A stretch of DNA of 64,000 nucleotides from Marinobacter sp. 1-4A (GCF_016597725.1 NZ_VCGY01000004.1:248001-312000); one strand, 5' to 3'; positions 1-9,593 are shown, counted from the first letter of the stretch. Numbers and translations: made by a program. The notes: a model not told the origin generated them from the letters alone.

Positions 1-32
1 GATGGTAAATGTGTCTGGTCTAAACTTCATGG

Positions 33-710
33 TCATGAGCCTCTCTTTCGAAGAGCTTTGAGGCTGGGGGCAAGAAGGTCCCGGGCAAGTCTTTCAGCTT
101 TCAATGAATCCTGACGTCGAACGGCGGCAAGAAGCAGTTCATGATCTTCCTGAGAGGGCTCGGGCAAGTCTGTGTCGTTTTCTGTGCGCTCAATGGTATG
201 AGTAATGGCGTGGGAGAAGTAATCATACAGCTCTGCAAGCGCCGAGTTGTGGGACGCAGCTACCAGTGCATGATGAAAACGCTCATCATGGTGAATGCGT
301 TCCGCGAGATTCGAATCGGCTTTGCCCCGTGCGTCGAGCGCTGCGGTCATAGCCCGAAGGTCTTGGTCACTGCGTCGTTGCGCCGCCAGTTTCGCCGCTT
401 CGGTTTCCAGCATAATCCGCACTTCTAACTGGTCCGTGAGCTGAGTACGGGCGATGCGCTTAAGGGTTTCGCCTGCTTCTCTGGTTGCTCTCACGTAGGT
501 GCCATCACCTTGTCGCGTTTCAAGCATGCCCACGTGCGCCAAAACCCGAACGGCTTCGCGCACTGTGTTACGGCTGACTCCGAGTGATTCTGATAACTCA
601 GATTCAACAGGTAGCTTGTCGCCAACGGGCCATTGTTCGGTCTCTATGGCATGTCTCAAGCTTTCGATGGCGGTTTCAACCAGTGAGCCTTTTTGAATCT
701 TTTTTAACAT
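33..710 (-). CDS. GntR family regulator, FadR/FCD subfamily
   Basis: A 225-residue DNA-binding regulator. Residues about 10-75 form a GntR winged helix (LPVESELSESLGVSRNTVREAVR, read as separate short blocks, is typical of the family). Residues about 90-215 form the all-helical FCD ligand domain, with the DERFHHAL block that usually contributes metal or ligand contacts. FCD regulators generally respond to small organic acids. It lies downstream of the monooxygenase gene on the same strand with an 82-base gap, so it may control that gene or be co-transcribed with it; the ligand cannot be told from sequence. Length is normal for the family. Confidence 0.9.
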   Translation of the reverse strand: MLKKIQKGSLVETAIESLRHAIETEQWPVGDKLPVESELSESLGVSRNTVREAVRVLAHVGMLETRQGDGTYVRATREAGETLKRIARTQLTDQLEVRIMLETEAAKLAAQRRSDQDLRAMTAALDARGKADSNLAERIHHDERFHHALVAASHNSALAELYDYFSHAITHTIERTENDTDLPEPSQEDHELLLAAVRRQDSLKAERLARDLLAPSLKALRKRGS

Positions 711-792
711 GGGCCTATCATCCGCTTAACTGATCACCCAATCATCCTATGAATGTGGGTTGAAAGCAAATGCCTTGATCGAAAGCCCGGGA

Positions 793-2274
793 TTACCCGG
801 CCGGGCTAAGGAACTGGTAGTCAGCTGTATTTACGTTGCGGGTAGCAAGGCGATAGGTGAAGGTAAAACCGGGCCAGTTCAGGGTGTTTTTGCCATTTGC
901 ATCAAGATACCAAGAGGAACATCCCGAGTTCCACACACTGCCTTCAAGGTCTTCTTGAACGCTTCTGGCATAGCGCTTTAAACGGTCTGCGCGAACGTCC
1001 ATGACGGTACCCGGGTACTTTTGTAGAGCCTGCAGGCAGCCGAGAACATACTGGAACTGGGATTCCAGCATATAAAGAATCGAATTATGGGCCAGGTTGG
1101 TATTAGGGCCATACAACATAAACAGGTTGGGAAAGCCTGAAACCGTAATGCCCTTGAAGGCTGTCGCGCCATCTTGCCAAGCCTGATTCAGCGTTATGCC
1201 ATCGCGCCCGGTGACACGAATCGGAGACAGAAACTCTGAAGCACGAAAACCTGTGCCGAAGATTATGGCGTCTACAGGGTAGTGTTTGCCCGACTGAGTT
1301 TGAACGCCGCTGGCATTTATTTTTGCGATAGGGTCTGTCACCAGATCCAGATTGGATCGATTGATGGCCGGATACCAGTCGTTGGAGATCAGAATTCGCT
1401 TACAACCGATCTGATAGTCCGGAATGATGTGTTTTAGCTTTTCGGAATCAGTAATGTGTTTACCAGCTTCCTTTTTCGCCTGATGTGCAAACACATTCAA
1501 CAAACTACTAAACCCGGTAAAAGCTAAGCCGCGACTCTCGTTCTTCCAATAGATTAGGTATCGGTAGAGCCGGTCCCAAGCTGGAACGGCTTTAAACAAT
1601 GAGTGCTCCCAAGGCTTAAAGCGCCGATCCGGCTTTGGCAGAACCCATGCAGCCGAACGTTGAAACAGCGTGAGTGACTCCACCTTGCCAGCAATTTCCG
1701 GCACAAACTGGATGGCACTGGCACCTGTACCGATAACTGCAACGCGTTTGTTTCGGAGATCATATTCGTGGTTCCAGCGTGCAGAATGAAAGCAAACGCC
1801 TTTGAAATCCTCCATGCCTTCGATGCTGGGCCAGGCTGGCTGGTTGAGTTGGCCGGTTGCCGTTATAACTATCTGGGCTTCAAGCGCTTCACCATTGGTT
1901 AGGCGAAGTGTCCAGAGGTTGCGGGCGCCGTCAAACACCGCCTCAGCGACTTCGCAGTTGAAACGGATCTGCTCTGCCAATCCATATTTTTCAACGCAGT
2001 GCTCCATATAGCCGAGCAGTTCATGCTGCAGGCCAAACTTTCGGGACCAGTCGTGTTTTGGCTCGAACGAGTAGGAGTAAAAGTGTGATTGCACATCGCA
2101 AGCGGCGCCAGGGTAGGTGTTGTCGCGCCATGTGCCACCAACACGTTCGGCTTTTTCCAATAGGATGACCTTGGTGAACCCTGCTTTTTTCAATTGGATG
2201 GCCATACCGATGCCACCAAACCCGGTTCCAATTATGATGACAGACGGCTGCCTAGTGATCGTTTGCTGAGTCAT
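793..2274 (-). CDS. Flavin-containing (Baeyer-Villiger-type) monooxygenase
   Basis: A 493-residue FAD/NADPH oxygenase. The N-terminal Rossmann motif GTGFGG binds FAD and a second GTGASA motif fits NADPH. The Baeyer-Villiger fingerprint FxGxxxHxxxW is present as FKGVCFHSARW near residues 157-167. The residue after the Trp is Asn instead of the canonical Pro/Asp, a mild deviation. Such enzymes insert oxygen next to ketone carbonyls or oxygenate N/S atoms; the substrate is not predictable. I chose the ATG at 2274 because GGAAG lies 8 bases upstream; an in-frame start six codons earlier lacks a ribosome site. No operon partner other than the GntR gene is evident. Confidence 0.88.
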   Translation of the reverse strand: MTQQTITRQPSVIIIGTGFGGIGMAIQLKKAGFTKVILLEKAERVGGTWRDNTYPGAACDVQSHFYSYSFEPKHDWSRKFGLQHELLGYMEHCVEKYGLAEQIRFNCEVAEAVFDGARNLWTLRLTNGEALEAQIVITATGQLNQPAWPSIEGMEDFKGVCFHSARWNHEYDLRNKRVAVIGTGASAIQFVPEIAGKVESLTLFQRSAAWVLPKPDRRFKPWEHSLFKAVPAWDRLYRYLIYWKNESRGLAFTGFSSLLNVFAHQAKKEAGKHITDSEKLKHIIPDYQIGCKRILISNDWYPAINRSNLDLVTDPIAKINASGVQTQSGKHYPVDAIIFGTGFRASEFLSPIRVTGRDGITLNQAWQDGATAFKGITVSGFPNLFMLYGPNTNLAHNSILYMLESQFQYVLGCLQALQKYPGTVMDVRADRLKRYARSVQEDLEGSVWNSGCSSWYLDANGKNTLNWPGFTFTYRLATRNVNTADYQFLSPAG

Positions 2275-2382
2275 GTTTATACTTCCAACCAATTAAAATA
2301 ATGACGCCTTGTTCACTATACGTTCCCGGTGTTCGTGTAGTTATGGCTATTTGCGCCAGATTTTCTGGTCAGACTGATCAAT

Positions 2383-3276
2383 TCAAGGCTGCATCATGAA
2401 GTCTTCAACTGGCTGAGATAGCAGCTCTCGTAAGGCTGGAGTTTCGAATTGGCGCCGAATACTGATGGCATAAAATTCCTCATAGACACCGGGCAGGGCA
2501 CCATAATCGATTAGATCACCGTTACGAAGTTCATCCCGCACCACAACAGGTGGCAGCACCGCAAAATGTCCGGAATCCCGGGCCAACAAACGCATCATGG
2601 CCATATCGTCTACTTCCGCGACCAGTCTGGGGCGCACTTTGTGATAGTCACACAGTTGATCAAAGGCTTGCCGAATGTTGTTGTCCGCGCCAGGCACGAT
2701 CAAGCTACGCCCTTCAAGGAAGTCTGGAAATGTCACTGTTTGGCCAGACTCCGGCGGCCCGATAATACTTACAGGTTGCTTCGATATCAGCTTGGAGCGC
2801 CAAGGGTTAGCCTCATCACCCCGCACCGGTTGGTTGGAAAGTATTAAGTCTAGCCTGTGCGCAGATAAGCGCCTCAGCAACTCATCAATATCACTACTTT
2901 GCAGACTAAACTCGAGGTTTTCTCGCCCGAGTAGCGGGTGCAGAAAGGCCTCCTGAAAATTTCTGGACAATGTTGCCACTGCGCCGATGCGGAGCACTTC
3001 TCGGTTAACGTGTGCACCGGAGGCAAACACGGCAGCAAGCTCTTCACCTTGGCGGAATATTTCTTCAGCGTAGGAAAACGCCATTCTTCCCGCTTCGGAT
3101 AACTTGAGGCGCCGCCCTTCGCGGATAAACAAATCATGCCCCAGACTCTCTTCCAGTTTTCGTATTTGGCCGGAAAGTGCGGACTGGGAGATATGCAGGG
3201 AGTTTGCGGCACGGGTTAGGTGCCCGGTGCGGGCAACCATCCAGAAATAGTACAAGTGGTGATAGTTAAGCTTCAT
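2383..3276 (-). CDS. LysR family regulator (NhaR-like), divergent from dabBA
   Basis: A 297-residue LysR-type regulator. The N-terminal helix-turn-helix (residues about 5-65, with the LNYHHLYYFW and SQSALSGQIRKLEE blocks) resembles the NhaR branch, and the rest is a periplasmic-binding-like effector domain. It is divergently placed from dabB with a 121-base spacer that contains a LysR-type inverted repeat. LysR genes commonly sit beside DAB and other inorganic-carbon operons, so it probably controls dabBA in response to a carbon or ion signal. That role is inferred from position; NhaR itself responds to sodium. Confidence 0.88.
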   Translation of the reverse strand: MKLNYHHLYYFWMVARTGHLTRAANSLHISQSALSGQIRKLEESLGHDLFIREGRRLKLSEAGRMAFSYAEEIFRQGEELAAVFASGAHVNREVLRIGAVATLSRNFQEAFLHPLLGRENLEFSLQSSDIDELLRRLSAHRLDLILSNQPVRGDEANPWRSKLISKQPVSIIGPPESGQTVTFPDFLEGRSLIVPGADNNIRQAFDQLCDYHKVRPRLVAEVDDMAMMRLLARDSGHFAVLPPVVVRDELRNGDLIDYGALPGVYEEFYAISIRRQFETPALRELLSQPVEDFMMQP

Positions 3277-3293
3277 TTACCCGCCCTTTAATC

Positions 3294-3310
3294 GTTCTCT
3301 TAAATAGAAC
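3294..3310. promoter_or_regulatory. Candidate LysR operator in the lysR-dabB intergenic region
   Basis: A 17-base interrupted palindrome, GTTC-N9-GAAC, containing the T-N11-A spacing typical of LysR binding sites. It sits between the divergent regulator start (3276) and dabB (3398), where an autoregulatory and activating site is expected. Assignment is by pattern and position only. Confidence 0.5.
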
Positions 3311-3397
3311 AGTAACTCAAGTATAAACCATTTTTTATATCAGTCTATTGACGGCAAAGTACCGGGGTCAGCAAAGATGTCTCAGGAGAAAGCCCCC

Positions 3398-5017
3398 ATG
3401 AATGATCTCGTCTTATTTTTGTCCACCGCTGTATTGCTAGCTTGGCTGGCGGTGCCAGCGTCTCTGCTTGCCGTCGCCGGCTTCAGTGCCTGGACTGGCA
3501 ACCCGCTTAAACAGAACCACTGCTGGCGCCTAGCCGAAAAACTGCTGGTGCTCTCAATGGGTGCGACACTGTTGATTGCTGCCATCATGCTGGTTGACCT
3601 TCAACACGGTGGTGCGACAAGTTCGTTGGCTTTGCCGGGCCGCTGGCTGGGGCTTTATCCCTCTGGCGTTGCAGTCTGGATGGCTTTAATGGTGGGCTTC
3701 ATTGGCTGGGTGATTCTGCGTTTTTCGGAGCGTTACTTGCGAGGCGACCCGGGGCGTGAGCGGTTCTTGCCATGGTTTTTGCTAACCATCACCTGTGTAC
3801 TGGTTCTGGTTATGACCAACAACCTACTTGTGCTCGCAGGTGCTTGGGTAGGTGTGAGTATTTCGCTGCACCAACTTCTTACTTTGTATCCCGAACGTCC
3901 TCAGGCTCGCATGGCAGCCGTACAGAAGTTCATTGTAAGCCGAGTGGGAGACATACTGGTGGTGGCTGGCGTGGCTTTGCTCTACCTTCATCACGGCACC
4001 TTTTACTTGCCGGATATGGTGCAGGCACAAACTGCATTGGCGTCGTCGTCCCTTGCATTAACTCTTGCCTCTGTGGCGCTTGCTCTGGCCGCTCTTCTTA
4101 AATGCGCTCAGATTCCGTTTCACGGCTGGCTGCTAAGGGTAATGGAAGCGCCAACGCCGGTATCAGCTCTGTTGCATGCAGGTGTTATCAATCTAGGCGG
4201 CTTTCTTTGGCTGCGTCTTTTCCCGGTGTTTGACGGCTTTACAGTTGGGCACCTGATTCTTCTCACCATCGGTGGTCTTACCGCAGTTATCGCTGTGCTT
4301 ACCATGATGACCCAGTATTCCGTGAAGCATTCGCTGGCTTGGTCTACTTGCGCACAAATGGGCTTTATGTTGTTTGAAATCGGAATGGGCGCCTACACGC
4401 TGGCTCTTTTACACCTGTTAGCGCACTCAGTTTACAAAGCCCATTCATTTTTGGCGTCAGGCAGAACGGTTAAAGCCTCTTCAGTGGGTCTCTTTGCCCA
4501 GCAACGCTCGTCAGTAGGGCTGTTGTGGGCGCTTATCACTGGAGGAGTTGCGGCGTTCATTTTGCTTCAGGTACCCAGCTTGGTAGAAGAGAACCTAGTG
4601 TTTGGAGCAATGCTGGTGCTTGCGGTTGCTAGTGCTGTGATGACCGTGCCCGCTGGTGCAACCGTTGTATCAAAAGCTCGAATTGCCTTGCTTGCACTTC
4701 TTCTAGTACCGGCTTACGGAGTGCTGCATGCGCTAGTTGGCCCCGCTGTACCAGAGCACGTCAACTTCGAAATTCCACTGTTGGCCTACACCATCGCCGG
4801 CGCACTCGTGGTTGTAATCACCACAGTTTCCGGACTGATTATGTACGGCAGCGACAGCCCCTTCACCAGCAACCTGTGGCGCCACTTCAGCAAGGGTCTT
4901 TACCTTGAACTGATGTTTGACCGGATTACCCATCGGCTTGCTTCTGAAGCACTGAACGCACCGCACCTGCTCAAGAGAATTCCCCATCATCCATTCACCA
5001 TGGAGAAGAAATCATGA
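3398..5017 (+). CDS. dabB: DabB-like membrane subunit of an inorganic-carbon transporter
   Basis: A 539-residue polytopic membrane protein of the proton-conducting NuoL/MrpA type. About 14 hydrophobic segments are visible, with the antiporter core around residues 110-340 (Lys in the GDILVVAGVALL region, the His-rich LLHLLAHSVYKAHSF stretch). In DAB systems DabB is the cation-coupled membrane partner that energises DabA for one-way hydration of CO2 to bicarbonate in the cytoplasm. The ATG at 3398 is preferred over 3377 because AGGAG at 3384-3388 lies 9 bases before it. The stop overlaps the dabA start (ATGA), so the two are translationally coupled. Confidence 0.88.
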   Translation: MNDLVLFLSTAVLLAWLAVPASLLAVAGFSAWTGNPLKQNHCWRLAEKLLVLSMGATLLIAAIMLVDLQHGGATSSLALPGRWLGLYPSGVAVWMALMVGFIGWVILRFSERYLRGDPGRERFLPWFLLTITCVLVLVMTNNLLVLAGAWVGVSISLHQLLTLYPERPQARMAAVQKFIVSRVGDILVVAGVALLYLHHGTFYLPDMVQAQTALASSSLALTLASVALALAALLKCAQIPFHGWLLRVMEAPTPVSALLHAGVINLGGFLWLRLFPVFDGFTVGHLILLTIGGLTAVIAVLTMMTQYSVKHSLAWSTCAQMGFMLFEIGMGAYTLALLHLLAHSVYKAHSFLASGRTVKASSVGLFAQQRSSVGLLWALITGGVAAFILLQVPSLVEENLVFGAMLVLAVASAVMTVPAGATVVSKARIALLALLLVPAYGVLHALVGPAVPEHVNFEIPLLAYTIAGALVVVITTVSGLIMYGSDSPFTSNLWRHFSKGLYLELMFDRITHRLASEALNAPHLLKRIPHHPFTMEKKS

Positions 5018-7524
5018 TGGATTCTAATGCTGCTGTATCTGCACCTGTTATGGACGAAGTGGACTTCAAGAGCGCCATAACACGTACCTGCGGTTTAATA
5101 GCCCCCATCTGGCCACTGGATAAATGGATTGCCGTTAACCCTTTCTGGGGCCTCCGGGATCAGCCCGTTAAACGCGCAGAGCGCATCCTGGAGCAAAGAG
5201 GCGGCTTCTCTTTTCTGATGCCCGCGGCGTTTTACCGTGAGGCGTGGGAGGGCGGGAGAATTTCCGACGCGGATCTAAAGGAAAGTCTGGCTCAGAGCGG
5301 AATTCAGTCCGATATTCAACCGCTGTTTGATCTACTGAAGCATGAGCGGCCAACAGAGAGACCCCTTTGCTTTTCGGTTCTCGATGCCTTTCCAGCCAAT
5401 GCGGAGGGTGTCAACGCCGCCGATGCGGTGAATGGCGACATTGGGCGTCTTTGTGGTGCCTACTTTGACGCTCGGCAGGGCCGCTGGTCCTCCGCAGAAA
5501 AAAAGAAGGGTAAAGGTGGCTTTTTTGAATTTTGGCTTACGGCCGCCCAGCAAGATCTATCTTTGGACTACCGAACAGGTATAGCTGGGGCTCGAAAGCG
5601 CCTAAAGGCAATAAATGAAACACGGTTGCAAGCCGTAAAAAACGCCGTGGCTGTTATTAACCTGAATACTGACGAGCTGGAAGTGCTTTGCCACAACCTG
5701 TTGTTGCGTGTACTTGGCTGGGCCTCGTGGAGCAGTGGTGTAGACTGGCGTGCAGGTCTAACCGGAGAAGACTCTGAAGCAAGAGAATCGCTACTCTCTG
5801 CTTTGCTGGTTTGGGAATCTGTTGCCCTTGAGTGTGCATCTAATGAGCAGATTAAGGCGAGAACAGCGGCTTGGGCAAACATTCGTCAGACCCTGCAAGC
5901 AGACGGCACGCTAAATCTAAACGCTGCAAATGATCAAAAAGCAAAGCTATTGTGGGTCTGGCAGCGTGCCTATGAAATCAGCTACCAACGCAAGCTTGTT
6001 CATATCATAAGTGAGGATCGTCAGGCCGACCGGTGCCAAGAAGTCGATCCAAAGTCGGCCAACGTGAAAGCGGATGTACAGGCAGTATTTTGTATCGATG
6101 TTCGCTCAGAAGTTATGAGGCGGCATCTGGAGAATGATAACCCGCGCGTGCAAACACTCGGTTTTGCCGGATTTTTTGGGCTACCGGTTTCACACCAGAG
6201 CCACGGCCCTTATTCTGAGGTGCAAAGACTGCCCGGGCTGTTGGCGCCAGCCTATCGGCTTATCGACACCGAGGGAAGCACCGCAAGTGATAACACTTTG
6301 AATCGCGAGCTTGATCAAAAAGAAATCACACGGGAATCCGTGCGCCATTCCAAATACAGCAGCCTTTCCACATTCACTTTGGTTGAAACCACAGGCCTTG
6401 CTTGGGCGTGGAAGCTACTGAAAGACAGCCTACATCAGAAAAAGGCTCAGCAGCCGAGCGGCATTGCGAGCGCAAGAAATAACAAGCTGGTTCATCACTT
6501 AGGGGGTGACCCTTTGGCGATATCCGAGAAGGTTAGGTTAGTCTCAGCCTTTCTCAAGGGCATGTCTTTAACTCGTGATTTCGCGCCCATGCTGGTATTT
6601 GTTGGCCATGGCACGCAAACCGACAACAACCCTAATCACGCAGGCTTGGCTTGCGGCGCGTGTGGTGGTCAGAGTGGTGGGGTGAATGCGCGGTTGGCCG
6701 CTTCATTGTTTAACGACCCACAGGTGCGCGAAGAACTTGTAGAAGAAGGTATTCAAGTGCCTGATTCAACCTTCGCTGTTGCCGCAGAGCACTGTACGGT
6801 AACCGATGAAATCACGGTGTTTGGTCACAACAGTGTTCCTGAATCCCACCAGTCTCTTCTGGCAGAGTTGGAAGCCTCCTTTGCGGCGGCTGGCAGGGAG
6901 GCAAGAAAGGAGAGGGCGACTCCCCTCAAGCTGAACGGTCTTGATGACAACGAGTTGCTCACCTCGATGCGTCAAAGAACCATAGATTGGTCGGAAGTTC
7001 GGCCTGAGTGGGGGCTTGCGAATAACGCTGCGATTATTTTTGCAAAGCGGGATCTAACCAGAGGGAAGAATCTTGCGGGCAGAGTGTTCTTGCACGATTA
7101 CGACTCAGAGCTGGACGCTGAAGGCCAGATTCTGGAGGCTTTAATGGCTGCGCCTATGATGGTCGCAAATTGGATTAACCTACAGTATTTTGCGTCGGTG
7201 ACCGCTCCCGAAGTCTATGGTGCAGGTAATAAACTGCTGCATTCTGTTGTGGGGGGCAATCTTGGTGTTATTGAGGGGAACGGTACAGATCTGAGAATTG
7301 GCCTACCGCTACAGTCCGTGCACGATGGCACCTACTGGCGTCATGAGCCGCTCCGGCTCACGGTGCTGATTGATGCTCCCAGAGAGCGCATACAAGCCAT
7401 TATCGAGCGTCAGCCAGACGTTCAGCGATTGGTGCAGAACGAGTGGCTATGGTTGCACAGGGTTCTGCCTGAGGGGGGTCAGGAGCGGTTTGATAAGGGT
7501 GTATGGAAAAACTGCTCAGGCTAA
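5014..7524 (+). CDS. dabA: DabA-like (DUF2309) inorganic-carbon hydration subunit
   Basis: An 836-residue cytoplasmic protein of the UPF0753/DUF2309 family. It carries the beta-carbonic-anhydrase-like zinc site of DabA: Cys360 and Asp362 in FCIDVRSE, His532 in VGHGTQ and Cys547 in GLACGAC. Spacing is nearly that published for the Halothiobacillus enzyme (C351/D353/H524/C539). Together with DabB it would accumulate bicarbonate using the membrane cation gradient. Start at 5014 overlaps the dabB stop, with GGAG at 5002-5005; a second Met follows immediately. No RuBisCO or carboxysome gene is in the window, so here it may feed anaplerotic carboxylases (inference). Confidence 0.9.
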   Translation: MMDSNAAVSAPVMDEVDFKSAITRTCGLIAPIWPLDKWIAVNPFWGLRDQPVKRAERILEQRGGFSFLMPAAFYREAWEGGRISDADLKESLAQSGIQSDIQPLFDLLKHERPTERPLCFSVLDAFPANAEGVNAADAVNGDIGRLCGAYFDARQGRWSSAEKKKGKGGFFEFWLTAAQQDLSLDYRTGIAGARKRLKAINETRLQAVKNAVAVINLNTDELEVLCHNLLLRVLGWASWSSGVDWRAGLTGEDSEARESLLSALLVWESVALECASNEQIKARTAAWANIRQTLQADGTLNLNAANDQKAKLLWVWQRAYEISYQRKLVHIISEDRQADRCQEVDPKSANVKADVQAVFCIDVRSEVMRRHLENDNPRVQTLGFAGFFGLPVSHQSHGPYSEVQRLPGLLAPAYRLIDTEGSTASDNTLNRELDQKEITRESVRHSKYSSLSTFTLVETTGLAWAWKLLKDSLHQKKAQQPSGIASARNNKLVHHLGGDPLAISEKVRLVSAFLKGMSLTRDFAPMLVFVGHGTQTDNNPNHAGLACGACGGQSGGVNARLAASLFNDPQVREELVEEGIQVPDSTFAVAAEHCTVTDEITVFGHNSVPESHQSLLAELEASFAAAGREARKERATPLKLNGLDDNELLTSMRQRTIDWSEVRPEWGLANNAAIIFAKRDLTRGKNLAGRVFLHDYDSELDAEGQILEALMAAPMMVANWINLQYFASVTAPEVYGAGNKLLHSVVGGNLGVIEGNGTDLRIGLPLQSVHDGTYWRHEPLRLTVLIDAPRERIQAIIERQPDVQRLVQNEWLWLHRVLPEGGQERFDKGVWKNCSG

Positions 7525-7535
7525 TCCTGAGCAGT
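7511..7535 (-). terminator. Convergent terminator hairpin between dabA and the yebG-like gene
   Basis: A perfect 10-base-pair stem (ACTGCTCAGG / CCTGAGCAGT) with a 5-base loop. The stop codons of both convergent genes fall in the loop or its edge. On the minus strand the stem is followed by TTTTT, so it is a rho-independent terminator for yebG. On the plus strand there is no clean U-run, so termination of dabA there is less certain. Confidence 0.8.
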
Positions 7536-7793
7536 GTTCAGAAGGTCTGGTTTTTTCAGGGCTTTTTGGAATAGATCTTTGTCCTCGGCGATGACCATGG
7601 CGCATTTTTCCGCCAGTTCATCGCTCAGGCCTTCAACGTTTCGGGCCAGATAAACCTGAATCTCTTCCGCCAACTCCAACACCTTATCTCTGGCATCGGC
7701 ATCTGCTTTCGATGTAAAAAGCATGGTCTCAGGATTTTTTAACGCCATATCCAGGCCGTCCCTATCGGAAAAATAAACTGCTTGTACCGCCAT
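7521..7793 (-). CDS. yebG: YebG family SOS-response protein
   Basis: A 90-residue cytoplasmic protein resembling the YebG family: an N-terminal MAV(Q/E)-start strand, the block LFTSKADADARDK and a helical C-terminal half. YebG is a DNA-damage-inducible protein of unclear biochemical role. I start it at 7793 because AGGA lies six bases upstream of that ATG, whereas it abuts the in-frame ATG at 7799. A perfect LexA box lies about 31 bases upstream (7824-7839), which independently supports the identification. It is monocistronic and ends in a hairpin shared with dabA. Confidence 0.83.
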   Translation of the reverse strand: MAVQAVYFSDRDGLDMALKNPETMLFTSKADADARDKVLELAEEIQVYLARNVEGLSDELAEKCAMVIAEDKDLFQKALKKPDLLNTAQD

Positions 7794-7823
7794 GGTCATT
7801 CCTCGCAGTGAATGTCTGCTTTA

Positions 7824-7839
7824 CTGTATAAAAACACAG
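7824..7839 (-). promoter_or_regulatory. LexA (SOS) box upstream of yebG
   Basis: CTGT-N8-ACAG with an A/T-rich core, a full match to the gammaproteobacterial LexA operator. It lies in the 5' region of the yebG-like gene, about 31 bases before the chosen start. Confidence 0.87.
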
Positions 7840-7920
7840 TGTAGCCGACTCATCCTGAGAAATATACCCACTTGGAACAAAAGCAATCAGTCCGTACAGG
7901 GAGCTTTTTAACAACGCCGA

Positions 7921-8904
7921 TCAATAACGCAGCAGCGCTGAACCCCAGGTAAATCCACCCCCAAACGCTTCAAGCAGAAGAACTTCATTACGCTGGATGC
8001 GTCCGTCCCTTACCGCAACGTCCAAAGCAAGAGGAATAGATGCGGCCGAGGTATTGCCGTGCTCGTTAACCGTAACGACCACCTGATCCATGGACATATT
8101 CAGCTTTTTTGCTGTGGCGGAAATAATCCGCAGATTGGCCTGATGGGGCACCAGCCAGTCAATATCAGACTTTTTCATCTGGTTGGCAGCAAGGGTTTCG
8201 TCCACAATTTTACCCAGAGTGTTCACGGCAACCTTGAAGACTTCGTTACCTTTCATTTCGACGAAGGCCAGCCCGGCTTTTACCTGATCGTAGCCATCGG
8301 CAATACCGCAGGGGACATGGAGAAGTTTTTCGTACCGGCCGTCTGCATGAATGTGCGTGGATAGAATACCTGTCTCTTCATGGGCCTCGAGAATCACCGC
8401 ACCCGCGCCGTCTCCGAAAAGCACGCAGGTACCGCGGTCTGACCAGTCTATGATTCGGGAGAAGACTTCCGCTCCGATAACCAGAGCTTTTTTACTGCTT
8501 CCGGTCTTTATGAACTTGTCGGCAACCGAGAGAGCGTAGACAAAGCCACTGCATACGGCCTGTATGTCGAAAGCGGGGCAGCCACGTATACCCAGCCTAG
8601 CTTGTAGAATGCAGGCAGAGCTAGGAAAAATCTTGTCCGGGGTGGAAGTGGCAAAAATGATCAAATCAATATCGCTGGCGTCGATTCCAGCTGCTTCAAT
8701 CGCATTGAGCGCCGCCTGTTCGGCAAGATCTACAGTTGTTTGGCCTTCAACGGCAATATGCCGTTGCTCAATACCGGTGCGTTCACGGATCCACTTGTCC
8801 GTGGTATCAACCATGTTTTCAAGGTCTTTGTTGGTAACAATGTTCTCTGGCAAGTAGGAGCCAGTGCCGGCAATGCGTGCAAAGGTCATTCGCGAAAATC
8901 CCAC
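7921..8904 (-). CDS. fabH: Beta-ketoacyl-ACP synthase III (FabH)
   Basis: A 327-residue (322 if the downstream ATG at 8889 is used) condensing enzyme that joins acetyl-CoA to malonyl-ACP to start fatty acid synthesis. The catalytic triad is visible: Cys in QAVCSGF near residue 117, His in VPHQANLRI and Asn in [10 protein letters not shown]. The C-terminal [14 protein letters not shown] is typical of FabH. The first start is a GTG; both starts have only modest ribosome sites. It stands alone and not in a fab operon, so it may be a second copy or one with a special acyl preference; this cannot be decided here. Confidence 0.93.
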   Translation of the reverse strand: MGFSRMTFARIAGTGSYLPENIVTNKDLENMVDTTDKWIRERTGIEQRHIAVEGQTTVDLAEQAALNAIEAAGIDASDIDLIIFATSTPDKIFPSSACILQARLGIRGCPAFDIQAVCSGFVYALSVADKFIKTGSSKKALVIGAEVFSRIIDWSDRGTCVLFGDGAGAVILEAHEETGILSTHIHADGRYEKLLHVPCGIADGYDQVKAGLAFVEMKGNEVFKVAVNTLGKIVDETLAANQMKKSDIDWLVPHQANLRIISATAKKLNMSMDQVVVTVNEHGNTSAASIPLALDVAVRDGRIQRNEVLLLEAFGGGFTWGSALLRY

Positions 8905-9067
8905 GGTGTATCCGATTAGGGAGCATGCGTATTTCCTGTGACCTCATTAATGGTCAGAGGCATGGAACACGCTTCAAACGCTCCTTGGCTTTCGAACATG
9001 CTATACCTCTGAACCTTTGCCTGTTATTAGCGGTTTGTCAAAGACGCCGGTAAAAACCGCTGAGGCG

Positions 9068-9475
9068 TTACTCGATAAAATTTGCCTGGCTAGCAACTAA
9101 CGGCGAGAGTTCAATGTTCCAGTGCGCCATTCCGCTTTTGCTGTATACATAATGCCCACTCAGAGACTTAATCTGCGGTATACGATCTGGCTGTATGCCG
9201 TTGAGTATTAATGAAGCCAAGCGGGCACCGGTAAGACCTTCCTGATACGCGGAAATGGTAAAACCGCCCAAAGCTTCCTTCGCCCCGATACTGATGTCCC
9301 AAAATGAGAAAATCGGGACCGGTGAACTGAGGTGGGCCTGATTTATAAGCTCTTTGGGTTGAACGTAATTGTTCTCAGTGTCTCGAATCGTATGGTGAGT
9401 GCCTACGATTATGGCATCGTACTTGGTGTATGCATTTTCAGCAGTGCTTATAGCAGCAATAAACGCACCAAACCT
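9068..9475 (-). pseudogene. 5'-truncated ABC transporter substrate-binding protein (ABC_sub_bind type)
   Basis: An open frame of 135 codons with no start codon at its 5' end (the upstream in-frame stop is at 9476-9478). It reads as the C-terminal part of an ABC_sub_bind (pfam04392-like) lipoprotein: VPIFSFWDISIG, then GGFTISAYQEGLTGARLASLILNG. Full proteins of this family have roughly 320 residues, so more than half is missing. Homology stops just where an AT-rich stretch and a set of repeats begin (9480-9600), which suggests disruption by a mobile element followed by loss of most of both. Translation is unlikely. Confidence 0.7.
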
Positions 9476-9520
9476 TTAACTGATTGTTTATTTTGACTTT
9501 GTTTTTTTTCCACCATTAGA

Positions 9521-9593
9521 CTGTCCGGATAGCCAGACATATATGTTTGTTTTTCCGGACAGCATGGTGCAACTGACCCGTTTTCCGGACAGC
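9521..9593 (+). repeat. Three 30-bp-spaced TCCGGAYAGC repeats, probable IS end remnant
   Basis: TCCGGAYAGC occurs at 9524, 9554 and 9584, exactly 30 bases apart. The second and third copies share the longer TTTTCCGGACAGC. Serially repeated subterminal motifs spaced by tens of bases are characteristic of some insertion sequence ends, for example IS21-type elements. The array lies beside a truncated pseudogene and before the nitronate monooxygenase gene. No transposase gene remains. Alternatively it is a regulator array for the downstream gene. The rest of 9480-9630 shows only T-rich sequence. Confidence 0.5.
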
